64,000 nt of DNA, taken from contig JAZBRS010000049.1 of the NCBI GenBank assembly GCA_037176725.1, forward strand, positions 10,124,001 to 10,188,000. Direction: 5' to 3'. Made by a program: the position numbers and the translations under genes. Every line of letters begins with the position of its first letter. The first letter of the stretch is position 1. This DNA comes from Posidonia oceanica (Eukaryota > Streptophyta > Magnoliopsida > Alismatales > Posidoniaceae). The notes beneath the pieces were generated by a model. The model was given only the letters and a program-made list of their open reading frames with translations. It was not told the DNA's origin and searched no databases. This document shows, piece by piece, positions 30,593-41,128 of the stretch.

Positions 30593-30612
30593 TATCCCTA
30601 GCAGAGTCGCCA
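30593..30612 (-). promoter_or_regulatory. Primer binding site of E3
   Basis: The minus strand reads TGGCGACTCTGCTAGGGATA one base after the 5' LTR end. Relative to E2 (TGGCGACTCTGCTGGGGAGC) it has a G-to-A change at position 14. Confidence 0.85.
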
Positions 30613-30776
30613 TTGTAATAATCTTGGTGTTCAGATCGTCGATGCACATTGCCAAAGCTCGCGTGCACCGATCAGAATCAAGTTCACTACTAGCGGCTGT
30701 GTCCGAGAAGGAAGACTTAACTCGAAAACACTTAAAAGAGGGAAAAATGGGAAGAAAAAAAGAAGATAAGATAAAT

Positions 30777-30787
30777 CAGAGTCGCCA
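30777..30787 (-). promoter_or_regulatory. PBS-like 11-mer inside U5 (E3 5' LTR)
   Basis: TGGCGACTCTG on the minus strand, identical to the 3' LTR copy at 10525. Confidence 0.65.
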
Positions 30788-30960
30788 CCGTGTCTATTAA
30801 GTCGGGAGACAAGGAAAATCGAGGAAATGCGTGAATAATCACGCAAAACCAAGCAAAAGATGCAATGCAATGCAATGCAAGAGAAATGAGATGCAATGGG
30901 ATGCAAATGATGTGACTCCTGCCTAGGATAAGGGCAATATGGTCATTGCGGGCCATGAGA

Positions 30961-31036
30961 AAGGGCAAGGACTCCTGTTACGCGCGGGGAAGGTGTTAGG
31001 CACCCCCGACACGCCCGAGAATCGGTCTTTCTAGGC
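30961..31036 (-). promoter_or_regulatory. Block conserved between LTR families (E3 5' LTR)
   Basis: Less decayed than its partner at 10701-10775: GGCACCCCCGACACGCCC here, GGCACCCTCGACACGCCC there. Confidence 0.55.
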
Positions 31037-31319
31037 TTACGCTCGCATACGCAGGGAAATGCAAATTTGAATGCCTAAGTAGCATGAATGTCTAATTAGA
31101 TGCTCATAGGTGTGCTCTAAGTGATGAAATGCGTGCAAGGAATTAAACGTGCTATCTAAGTGCTCAGCAGCGCTGTCTGTGTTCCGAACCGGGCGAATCC
31201 TAGTCCGTGAGAACTCCAGGCAGTAAGCATCACTGCCCTAAATGCAAATGCAGGTGATAAAACAAAACATCGGTAAAACCAGGCAATGCGAGCGACATGC
31301 AAAGGAAAATAACATAAAA

Positions 31320-31685
31320 CACGCAAGACGGTACGAGAAACGAAAGTCAGCACGCAAAATGATGCGAGAAACAAGGCAGGCATGCAAAACAGTGCAAGAA
31401 ACAAAGCAGACACGCAAAACGGTGCAAGAAACGAAACGGACACGCAGAACGGTGCAAGAAACAAAGTAGGCACGCAAAACGGTGTAAGAAACAAAGCAGG
31501 CATGCTAAACGGTACAAGAAACAAAGCAAGCACGTAAAACGGTGCAAGAAACAAAGCAGGCACGCGAAACAGTGCAAGAAACAAAGCAGGCACGCGAAAC
31601 GGTGCAAGAGACGAAGCGGACACGCAAAACGGTGCAAGAAACAAAGTGGGCACGCAAAACGGTGCCAAAACTGAAGCGAAAACAG
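31320..31685 (-). repeat. 30-bp tandem array in E3 5' LTR
   Basis: About twelve units of GCACGCAAAACGGTGCAAGA + AACAAAGCAG. Units carry private changes (e.g. GAAACGGACACGC), so the array has been reshuffled against the 3' LTR. Confidence 0.9.
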
Positions 31686-34600
31686 GCGATGCAAGTGTAG
31701 AAACAAAACGTCATAAAAACATGCAATGTAGATGTAAAAAACATGCAAAGGGGAGAAACAAAACAAGTAAAGGGAAGCAAGCGACGTAAGTGTGAAGACA
31801 AACACTACTTAAGGACCACGCAATGCAGGTGTGAAGACCTGCAAAGGGGAAAGGAAGCAAGTGGAAGGATCACCACTATTCTGTGACTGTTTCCCACTAA
31901 ACCGTCCCACAATGTGTCTTGCACGCTGCCCAAAGCTCGCGGTGCAATCAGATCGTGGAAAAAGGGGCAGAAGGTTGCGATCAGTAGCGAATCCAGGGAA
32001 AACTCAACCCAAAAACACTAGAGTACGCGAAAAGGGAAGATAGAGTTGATAAGAAAGAAGAGGGAGTCCTAATTTACTTACTCGGAAAACGCGACGGCAA
32101 AACGATGCGTGCAATGCAAATGATGTGCAAAAGATGCTGTGCAGGAGTTCAGAAGGACTTACCTTGGAGATCTGAAGCTTGATCTGAGAAGAACTTGGTC
32201 AGCATCGGAGTGCACTCCACCGGGAAGGTCCAGGTAGCTTGGTTGTGACGATCCGGGGGTCCGATCAGAAGATATCCAAGCTTCAAGGCAGAGGGCTCAA
32301 GAACAGGGGAGAAGAAGGGATCTAAGTGTAAGAGGGGTCCTAGGGGTGTGCAAAACAGGTCCTTCCGCTTACATGGGAGCGAGGAGTGCTTAAAAGTGTG
32401 CAAAAATGCTAAGTGCAATGATGCATGGGTGCAATGCATGCAAAAATGCAAGAAAAGGACTTAAGTATGATGTTTTAGAGAAGTTAAGGACCTAAATGTA
32501 AAGTTTTTGAAAAGTTAAGGACCTACATGCAAAGATTTTGAAAACTTAAGGGTCTATATGCAATGATTTTGAAAACTTAAGGGTCTGGATGCAATTAAAA
32601 TAAAATGCAGGGTCTGAAATGCAATTTAATAAGGTAAAGACGCGATTAAATGATTTTTATAAACATGCAATAGACTAAAATGCAATTTGAAAACATGCAG
32701 GGGCTAAAATGCAATTTTATAAGGTAAAATATGCTGTTAAATGAGTTTTGTAAACATGCTGAGGACTGGAATGCAATTTTGAATCATGCCAGGGCTAAAA
32801 TGCAATTTTATAAGGAAAAATGCAAATAAAAGATGCTGTGAATGCAAATGAAGGACTAAAGTGCAAAAATAAGGAAAGATGGGATAAAAATGCAATGCAG
32901 TAAGGAAAAGTAAGAAATTAAATGAGTTAACAACAGATCAGAGGACTAAATGGCAAATAAAATAAACAGGAGGACTAAAAAGCAATTTAATAAGGTAAAC
33001 AGAGGCATTTAAATGACTTTTAACAACCACAGGACTAAAATGCAAAAATAAAAAGCTACTAGACTAGAAAATAAAGAACAGAAAACTATTTTACACTACA
33101 GCAGGTCCATTATGCAAATAAAATAAGTAACTGGACTAGAAAATAAAGAACAGAAAGTTATTTTGAACTAGGACTGGACTAACATGCAAATAAAATAAGT
33201 AAATGGGCTGGAACTAAAGAAAAACTAAAAAACTATAACAGCAGAGGACTAACATGTGATGAAAAATAACTAACAGGACTTAAATTAAAAGAAAACTAAA
33301 GAATTTAAACAGCAGCTGGATTAACATGCAAATAACAAAAAGCACAGACTTTTCATGCAATTTCATATAGTTTTATTTCAGAGTTAAATGAATCCTAAAC
33401 CGTGCCTGGACCTAAGAGAAATTTTTAAAAACTTAAATGATGCTAATGCAATGCATGTGTAAAATACCTAAGCTAATGCAAAAAAAAAAGCAAAAGAAAA
33501 ACAAGTATATAAAGCTACAGGAATCATGGCTGAAGCTCGCTGGGGGGAAATCTGGAACGGCAGAGGAGAGGGCGGCGCGGCCCAGGCGGCGTGCGGGGGA
33601 GCTCGACGCGGTGCGGCGGAGGCAGGGGTGGCGTCCGGTGGCGTGCGGGCCACCAGACGGCATGCTGATTTGCTGCTGGAGGTGCCGGCACTGGGGAAGA
33701 AGGTGATTCCGATGGTCTCTTGCGGGCGGTACAGTTGATGAATCGATCTAGAGAAAGGCCGAGAAGCAAGAGGAGAGTGAGAGAGGAAGCTAGAGGAGAG
33801 GTTTTGTACCTCTTTCGCGCGCCGGAGCGGGCCACCCACCTCGGTGGATTTCAGCGGAGTTGTCGGAGGTCGTGGCGGCACGTGGCACGGTGGCGGGCTG
33901 CTGGGGCGATCCGGAGGTGTTGTTGGTGGTCTGGGGAGGCCTCCGGTACGCCCAGATGTAAGCTCGGCGGCTCGGAGAGGAATCTGGTTTGGTCTGGCTT
34001 CTACTGTGGTGGCCGAAGTGGTTTCGGCGGTGTGCGGCGTTCTAGGCCGAGGTGAAGGTCCCGACGGCTAGGTGGTTGTTCAGGGAGTGTGTGGGAAGAA
34101 TCAGAACGGAGTTCTATTGGTTCTGGAGGGAGTTAGAGGTGTTTGAAGTTTTCGGGCAAATTGGGGCCGAAGGTGTTTGTGGTGGTTTACGGGGAGTGTG
34201 GGTGGCTTCGGGGTGAGATGTTGGATGGCCTGAGAAGGTGGTTGTTGGGCGAGTAAAGTGGCCAAGTTTGGGGATTTTTGGATGGCTGTAGTGGAAGTTC
34301 TGCGATGGGGAAGGTTGTGCTGAGCTTGGAGAGGAAAAATGGGTTGAAAAAAAGGCTTCTGGTGGTGATTGCTTGGGTGAGTTCGTTGGTTTCTTGCTCT
34401 GGGGAGTGCACACAGGAGAGGAAGAAGTTTGCTATGTCTGTGGATGTGTGTTTTGGAGCAAGGTTGCTACTGACTTCTTTCTGGTTTGGGTTCGTGCACT
34501 TGAGTGCAAAGGAAGGTGGCAGGAGGGCTTCGGATGGCACGGCTGCTGAAGGGGGCGCACGCCGGTCCGCCCTGGTGCAGAGGACGTGCGTGGGAGGAGG

Positions 34601-35879
34601 ACATGCAGGTGTAAGAGGTGAGTTGTCGATCGGGCAGTAGAAGAGGAGTGTTGGAGAAAAAAAGAAAAACAGAGAAGAGAGGGAAGGTGGCTGCTGATGG
34701 CAGAAGAAAAATAAAGAAGAAAAAGAAAATAGGAAAGAAATAGAAAGAAGGAAGGAAAGAAAAAGAAAATTAGGTTTATTAAGTTTTGGTTTTTTTTTTG
34801 GATTTGTTTCAAAGCTAATTGTTTCTTAATTTTCTTTTTTTAAATTATTCTTTTGAGTTTGTTAATGGTTTTCCTCTTTTAAGTTTTTTTCTTTGATTGT
34901 TTTAATTGTTTAAATTTTTCTCTTGATTTAAGTTTATTTTAAGTCTTTCTTTTCGATTTTAATTTTGTTAATTGTTTCTTAAGTTTTTTAATTCGATTTT
35001 TAGTTGTTGATTGTTCTTGAGTTTTATTAATTTGATTTTAAGTTGTTGATTGTTTTTGAGTTTTATTAATTTAAGTTTGTGTTCTTTTTTAATTGTTAAT
35101 TGTTTTGAGTTTTTTTTCTTTTAATTGTTTTCCCAAAGTTTTTTAATTGTTTTGATTGTGTTTTTTCTTTTGATTTTAAGTTTGTTAGTTGCTTTGATTT
35201 TTCTTTGATTGTTTTAAGGTTTTTGATTGGATTTTTAGATTGTTTTTTAAGGATTTTGAGTGGTTTTTCTTATGTTTGCTTCTTTAATTGTTTTTAATGG
35301 GTTTTGATTGGTTTTAATTGCCTTTAAGTTTTGAAATTGGTTTTTTAATTGTTTCAAGTCTTGAAATTTGTTTTTTAATTGTTTTAAATCATTTTTAAGT
35401 CTTTTAGTTTGTTTTAAATTGTTTTTAATTAGTTTTAACTGTTTTTGGGTTGTTTTGATTCGTTTTTAATTAGATTGTCTTTCAAATTATTTTTAGGTGT
35501 TTAATTTATTTTTCTGGTTGGATTTTTCTCTTTAATTGTTTTAAGAAGTGTTAAATGGGGTTGATGATGAGTTTAGAGAAGAAATGAGAAGAAGAAAGGG
35601 GGAGAATAGTGAGGAAAGAGAAAAGGATAATCAGGAGAGAGAAAAAGAATAATCAGGAGAGAGAAAAGGATAATCAGGAGAGATAGGAAGGATAAAGACC
35701 TGAATTTAGAGGGAGTTTTGTGCAGGTGTGTTCCTAAGATTTAGGGGGATGTGATCTAGGATTTTGGGAGGTCTTTCCTAGGGTTTTTGCTAGGTTTTTC
35801 GAGGTCAAGGTCTTGCTAGGTTTTCCTAAGGTTTTGCTAGGTTTTTTCTAGGGTTTTAGGTGTAGTTTCTCCTAGGGTT

Positions 35880-36012
35880 TTCTAGGGTTTAGGGTTTAGA
35901 CTTAGGGTTTAGGGTTTAGGGTTTTGGTTTAGGGTTTAGGGTTTAGGGTTTTGGTTCAGGGTTTAGGGTTTTGGTTCAGGGTTTAAGGTTAGGGGTTTAG
36001 GGTTTAGGGTGG
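35880..36012. repeat. Expanded telomere-like tract in E3 5' LTR
   Basis: More than ten GGTTTAGGG words, some in direct tandem (TTAGGGTTTAGGGTTTAGGG), others separated by TTTTGGTTCA. The 3' LTR has ~58 bp at this place. Confidence 0.85.
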
Positions 36013-36756
36013 AAAAAGGGAAAAGAAAGAAGGAAAGAAAGAAAGAAAGGGATAAAGAAAGAAAGAAGGGAAGGGATGAAAAGAAAATAAAGATCAAATA
36101 GCATGGGATAAAATAAAATAAAGTAAAATATGGATAAAATAAAGGGTAGAAAGGAGAATATGTGGGAAGGAGCTGGAGTGTGGTAGGTCCACTAGAGAGC
36201 AAGAAATGAAGGAGAATAAGAGGGAGAATAGAGAGGAGAGAGAAAAGAATAATCAGGAGAGAGAAAAAAAATAAGTTGGAGAGAGAAAAGGATAATTTGG
36301 AGAGTTGAAGGGGATAGAGGCTTGGAAATGAAGTGGGATTGGGTGAGTGTGTGACCTAGGGTTTCTAGTGTTTGACCTAAGGTTTGGAGTGGGATTTTGG
36401 AAGATTTTTGAAAGGGTTTTTGGGTGTAGAAAGAGGGGGTTTTACCTGGGTTTTCTAGGATTTTTGGGAGTGGTTTTGGTGGGAGATCCTAAGGGTTTTT
36501 TGGAGGGTTTTCTTGGTTGAAAAGGATGGGTTTCCTATTGTTTTTGGGTAGTTTTCTAGGTTGAAAAAGTGTAGGTTTTCCTAGAGTTGTTGGAGTGGTT
36601 TTCTAAGTTGAAGAAATGTAGGTTTTTCTAAGGTTTTGGATGGTTTTTGGTTAAGGTTTTGAGAGGGTTTTTTGGGTTAGAAGATGGGTGTGATTCTAGG
36701 TTTGATAGCCACCAGAGAGATCCACTAATTCAGCTTGTCAAAATGGGGTGTCAACA

Positions 36757-36761
36757 GTATA
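36757..36761. repeat. Target site duplication of E3, right copy
   Basis: GTATA directly after the LTR terminus GTGTCAACA; pairs with 10357-10361. Confidence 0.95.
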
Positions 36762-36864
36762 ACATCTGAAAACAAGCAAAGGAGGCATGCTGCTTGGATT
36801 TACAAAAAAACAAGCAATAACAAAGCATGGGAGGCATGTGAACCAGAGCAAAGCAAAATAGGGT

Positions 36865-36921
36865 GTTGGACGCTGCCGTAGCAGGCGTCCAACATTGGAT
36901 GCACCATATGGCACGTCCAAC
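36865..36921 (-). repeat. Inverted-unit cluster B6 (two units)
   Basis: Arms GTTGGACGC 36865, GCGTCCAAC 36885, ATTGGATGC 36894 and ACGTCCAAC 36913; counterpart of 1791-1847, whose first spacer is likewise shortened by one base. Confidence 0.88.
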
Positions 36922-37771
36922 ACACTGAACTTTGCTTCAGTTAAACGAGGCTGCCAAATCACTTGAAAACTTCAACTAAACTAGCTAACAAGCGAAGGTG
37001 TTCGATAACAAACATAGTGGTATGCTTGGTGCCGAAATTAGGCAGGTGGATTGCTCCACCCACCTCTTCCTCCTTATCGCTGGAAAACCGAGCGATGGAG
37101 GGGTGTGTGCTGTGCTAAGACGCACGGAAAGCATAGGAAAGCGATCACACTAGCATGCATGGGCCTAAGGGAAAGAGAACCAACCTCTAGTTGGCCTGGA
37201 ACGGTGAAAGCTCCTTCGTCGCCGGCGTTGCAGAGGTTGCGGCAGAGCCAACTCCGGCGAGGTCCTACGAGCTGCTGGAGGCACCGGAGAGGTCGGCGAA
37301 GGGTTGAGGACGGAGGTGGATGATCACTCTGTGCTCTGGAGTCGGTGAATTTCCTCTTGGCTCTCTGTGGTGAATCCTGGAATGGAGGGAAGGAGGCTGT
37401 TTTGTGCATCTGGTGCATGGGTTCGTGTGCGGGTAGTGGATTTGGCAGAGGATTTGCAGGCAATTGCTGGTGGTGTCAGAAGCTTCTAAGTGTGTAGGAG
37501 GCTCGAGGAATGTCAGGAGCTTGGCAGAGGTGTGTCAGATGGCCGGCGGAGCCACAGCGGTGGCTGACACGGGCGGCCGAAGTTTGTAAGGGCGGAGAGA
37601 GCGGATTTTCGGCTGAATTGGCAATGATGGGTTTCTAAGGTAGTTACTCATCCTTGGAAGGTAGTGGATGAGCTGGAGGGCAAGAGAGGATAGGTAGTAA
37701 GTGCGGGGAGGCAGGGGATTGGATGGCTGGTGAGTTGGAAGGGGCGGAACAGCCACTGCTGTAGTCGAGCC

Positions 37772-37858
37772 GTTGGACGCGCCCTGTGCTGGCGTCCAAC
37801 ATTGGACGCTGGCACAGGATGCGTCCAACATTGGACACTGCCTGTTCCAGCGTACAAC
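37772..37858 (-). repeat. Inverted-unit cluster B7 (three units)
   Basis: Three 29-bp units, arms at 37772/37792, 37801/37821 and 37830/37850, all with 11-nt spacers; counterpart of the three-unit cluster at 1002-1088 in E1. Confidence 0.93.
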
Positions 37859-38078
37859 ACGTTTAGTTGGCAAAAGCTGTAAATGGGCTTGGGCTTAGGT
37901 TTAGGAAGGCTTGAAAATGTGCAAAAAGGCTTGGATTAAGACTTGGAGGGTTGGATAAAGTTTTAGGCTTGGGTTTTGGTTGGAAAATGGGTTAGGAAAA
38001 GGAATGCCATTCCAGAGTCCACACGAGCCTGTGAAGGAAAACAACCAATTTCCAGGCTGTCAGAATGGGGTGTCTACA

Positions 38079-38095
38079 GTTGCCCCTCCCTGAGC
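38079..38095 (-). promoter_or_regulatory. Polypurine tract of E2
   Basis: The minus strand reads CTCAGGGAGGGGCAAC before the LTR start TGTAGACACC. Confidence 0.9.
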
Positions 38096-38125
38096 GAGGT
38101 CAAGCGTAGCGAGACCGCTGCTCAG
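38090..38125 (-). other. PPT-adjacent hairpin (E2)
   Basis: CTGAGC pairs with GCTCAG and the inner GGTC pairs with GACC. E4 has GGCC/GGCC at the inner position, a compensated change. Confidence 0.6.
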
Positions 38126-38389
38126 GGTAGACAAGACACCCTACCTAACGTCGGCAGGAGCACAAATAACTGTAGGCGTGAGCTATTCACCCGGTGGATG
38201 CACCGGAAAACACTGCTCAGAGCCGCAATGCAGATGCAAATGCGAATGCCGATGCTGATGCTGATGCCATGCGTGCTAATGCAGATGCAATGCATGTCGA
38301 TGCGGTTATTTACCATGCAATGCTGTTAGTAAAAGAATGCAGTGTTGATGCAAAAGGGATGTAGAGAAAGCTGCAATGCAATGCATGAG

Positions 38390-40612
38390 TTCAGGGATTA
38401 GTCCGACCTCACAAAAGAGATGCCTGACAAGACTGACGGGCTTGGCATCCGAGCAGTTGGGGCTGCTAGCCCAACAAGCAAAAAGGGGGTAGACAATTGG
38501 ACGGCTGTCAACCGAGCAGTTAGGGCTGCCAGCCCGTAAGGGAAATAGAAGCAGCTTGTCCTTGTCTGAGGAAACAAGCAAGAAAGAGAAAGGGGGTAGG
38601 CAAACGTGGGCATCGTCCGCACGGAGCGAAACCACGCAAGGGCTGATCCTCGCACGAGGATACAGAGCAGGACTCCGAGCATACGGGGTCCGAGAAGAGC
38701 TTGTCCTCGCCCGAGGAAACAAGCAAGAAAGAGAAAGGAGGTAGGCAAGCGTAGGCATCGTCCGCACGGAGCGAAACCACGCAAGGGCTGATCCTCACAC
38801 GAGGATACAGGGTAGGACTCTGAGCATACGGGGTCTGAGAAGAGCTTGTCCTCGCTCGAGGAAGCAAGCAAGAAAAGAAAAAAGACTTGTCCTCACCCGA
38901 GGAAGCAAGCAGGAAGGGAAGAAGAAAGAGGCTTGTCCTTGCCCGAGGAAGCAAGCGAGCGAGACTCCGTCCGCACGGAGCGGAGTCACGCGAAACGAAA
39001 AAAGACTTGTCCTTGCCTGAGGAAGCAAGCAAGAAAGGAAAAAGACTTGTCCTCGCCCGAGGACAAGCAGGAAAAGAAAGGGGGAGGGCAAGCGTGGGCA
39101 TCGTCCGCACGGAGCGAAGCCACGCAAGGGTTGATCCTCGCACAAGGATACAGGGCAGGACTATGAGCATACGGGGTCCGAGAAGAGCTTGTCCTCGCCC
39201 AAGGAAGCAAGCACGGTCTCCGTGCAGACGGAGACGGCAAAGGCTTGTCCTTACCCGAGGAAGCAAGCAGGGGATTCCACGCGGATGGAATCTGAAGGGG
39301 GCTTGTCCTCGCCCGAGGAAGCAAGTAGCAGTCTGATCCTCGCCCGAGGGGACAGATAGGGGACTTCGTCCGCACGGAGCGAAGTCACCTAGGGGGCTCG
39401 TCCCTGGCCTGGGAAACAAGCAGGCCTGATCCTTACCCGAGGAAACAGGAAGGACTTCGTCCGCACGGAGCGAAGTCGCAGGGGACTTGTCCTCACGCGA
39501 GGAAGCAAGCAAGAAAAGGAAAAAGGCTTGTCCTTGCCCAAGGAAGCAAGCAAGAGGGAAAGAAGAAAGAAGCTTGTCCTCGCCCGAGGAAGCAAGCGAG
39601 CGAGACTCCGTCCTCACGGAGCGGAGCCACGCGAAAAGAAAAAGGCTTGTCCTCGCTCGAGGAAGCAAGAAAGAAAGAAAAAGGGGCTTGTCCTCGCCCG
39701 AGGACAAATAGGAAAAGAAAGGAGGAGGGCAAGCGTGGGCATCGTCCGCGCGGAGCGAAGCCACGCAAGGGCTGATCCTCGCACGAGGATACAGGGCAGG
39801 ACTCCGAGCATACGGGGTCCGAGAAGAGCTTGTCCTCGCTCGAGGAAGCAAGCGGGACACGCATATGCTTATCCATGGCCGAGGCGTAAGCGGCCTGATC
39901 CTCGCCCGAGGAACAGGGAAACTCCATCCGTGCGGAGCCGCACAAGGCTTGTCCTCGCCCGAGGAAGCAAGCGGGTTTGAACCTCACCCGAGGAAACAGA
40001 CAAGGGCTCTGTCCGCACAAAGCCAAGCAGGGCTTGTCCTCGCCCGACGAAACAAGCAAAAAAGGAAAAAAGGCTTGTCCTCGCCCGAGGCAGCAAGCAG
40101 GAAGGGCAGAAAAAAGAAGCTTGTCCTTGCCTGAGGAAGCTAGCGAGCGGGACTCCATCCACATGGAACGGAGTCACATGAAACGAAAAAAAGGCTTGTC
40201 CTCGCCCGAGGACAAGCAAGAAAGAAAAAGACTTGTCCTCGCCCAAGGACAAGCAGGAAAGGAAAGGAGGCGGGCAAGTGTGGGCATCGTCCGCACGGAG
40301 CAAAGCCACGCAAGGACTGATCCTTGCACGAGGATATAGGGCAGGACTCCGAGCATACGGGGTCCGAGAAGAGCTTGTCCTCGCCCAAGGAAGCAAGCAA
40401 GAAAGGGAAAAAGGCTTGTCCTCGCCCGAGGAAACAAGCAGGAAGGGAAGAAGAAAGAGGCTTGTCCTCGCCCGAGGAAGCAAGCAAGCGGGACTCCGTC
40501 CGCACGGAGCGGAGCCATGCGAAAAGAAAATAGGCTTGTCCTCGCCCGAGGACAAGCAAGAAAGGAAAAAGGCTTGTCCTCGCCCGAGGAAGCAAGCAGG
40601 AAAAGAAGGAAA
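38390..40612 (-). repeat. Hairpin-module array in E2 3' UTR
   Basis: About 2.1 kb of modules, each an inverted repeat: CTTGTCCTCG-CC-CGAGG(A)CAAG (most common, every ~35-40 bp, joined by AAGAAAGAAAAAGG), CTCCGT-CCGC-ACGGAG, and ATCCTCG-CA-CGAGGAT. A ~120-bp block (GTGGGCATCGTCC... to ...GGGGTCCGAGAAGAGC) recurs at about 38606, 38750, 39095, 39737 and 40283, giving a higher-order order. It is unrelated in sequence to the E3 and E4 arrays at the same place. Long open frames cross it on both strands because units lack stops; I do not accept them as genes. Confidence 0.9.
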
Positions 40613-40614
40613 AC

Positions 40615-40691
40615 GATACCAGAGAGCACTTAAAAAGATGCCCCTAGTATCAGAAATGATACCAGGGGACAGCCGGAGCGCCCCTAGTATC
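40615..40691 (-). other. Twin hairpin (E2)
   Basis: GATACC...AGTATC at 40615-40651 and GATACCAGGGG...CCCCTAGTATC at 40658-40691, same layout as E3 and E4. Confidence 0.65.
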
Positions 40692-41128
40692 AAAAGGAAG
40701 GAAAATGCAGACAAAACTAACGCGTTTGCCAAGCGAGCAGTTGGGGATGCCAGCCCAGAGCGATCTGGGCAAAGGCGGTTGCGGCGATGCATGGGTCTGC
40801 AGAGGTCCTTGCGTGCATGTTGACTGTAAGGGGAGCTTTGCTGCAACTCCCTTGCTGAGACTGCGGATTGCATGGTGCTTACGGGGGGAACTGCTCTAGA
40901 TCTCTTGCGGGGCTGCTTTAGGCTCATGGGCTGATGCTTTGAAGTGCTTGATGCGGGCCCTGTGACATTCGGGTAGGAACAGATATGCAATAGGCAAGGA
41001 ATGCAACACAAACAAATGGCGTGAAACATCTTTGTATTGAGTGAATCTCGGGTTACACGCCTTTGGTAGGCCAAAAAGATACAGCACGATTCAAGAAAAG
41101 CTATACAAGCAAACAACTGCACGGATGC
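40692..41128 (-). other. 3' UTR of E2 next to the extra ORF
   Basis: No gene. Moderately conserved with 18028-18382 of E3 and 63418-63774 of E4, including GGGTTACACGCC...GGTAGGCCAAAAAGATACAGC just downstream of the ORF stop. Confidence 0.5.

Larger units (their letters stand above)
10362..36756 (-). mobile_element. E3: complete 26.4-kb Tat/Ogre-like element nested in E2
   Basis: On the minus strand it runs TGTTGACACC...GATTATTACA within a perfect 5-bp duplication GTATA. LTRs: 5' 30614-36756 (6,143 bp) and 3' 10362-16330 (5,969 bp). Internal region: 16331-30613 (14.3 kb). Order from the right: PBS, leader, gag, protease, RT, RNase H, second RNase H, integrase, extra ORF, tandem arrays, polypurine tract. 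The LTR pair is very similar (2 differences in 240 bp comparing 12061-12300 with 32414-32653), indicating a fairly recent insertion. Coding regions are nevertheless full of stops, frameshifts and lost catalytic residues. Confidence 0.97.
30614..36756 (-). repeat. 5' LTR of E3 (family B)
   Basis: 6,143 bp with the same internal layout as 10362-16330. The main length differences are more 30-bp units (31330-31680) and a longer telomere-like tract (35880-36012). Many differences between the pair are C-to-T or G-to-A at CpG. No gene. Confidence 0.95.
36757..38078 (-). repeat. E2 3' LTR, right part (polypurine-tract side)
   Basis: Continues the LTR broken at 10361. It ends GTGTCTACA at 38078, complement of the E1 LTR start TGTAGACAC. 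It includes two inverted-unit clusters and a GC-rich segment (37190-37760) matching 1080-1670 of E1. No gene. Confidence 0.94.

Noticed and set aside
31156..31805. Phe/Cys/Leu-rich repeat frames (e.g. ACFVSCTVLR) over the 30-bp array, and similar frames at 10954-11581 and 56177-57210.
   Set aside because: Three frames are open at once across a 30-bp period, which is expected from a repeat whose length is a multiple of three.
35880..36012. Chromosome end or subtelomere.
   Set aside because: The TTTAGGG words are short, interrupted by TTTTGGTTCA, and lie inside an LTR whose partner has the same tract.
38520..39860. A 446-codon open frame on the minus strand (LPRARTS / SSGEDKP repeats), and a 417-codon one at 39869-41122.
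   Set aside because: They run through the hairpin-module array, where units lack stops on both strands. No frame is favoured, unit lengths shift frame, and neither E3 nor E4 has such a protein. Treated as a by-product of repeats.
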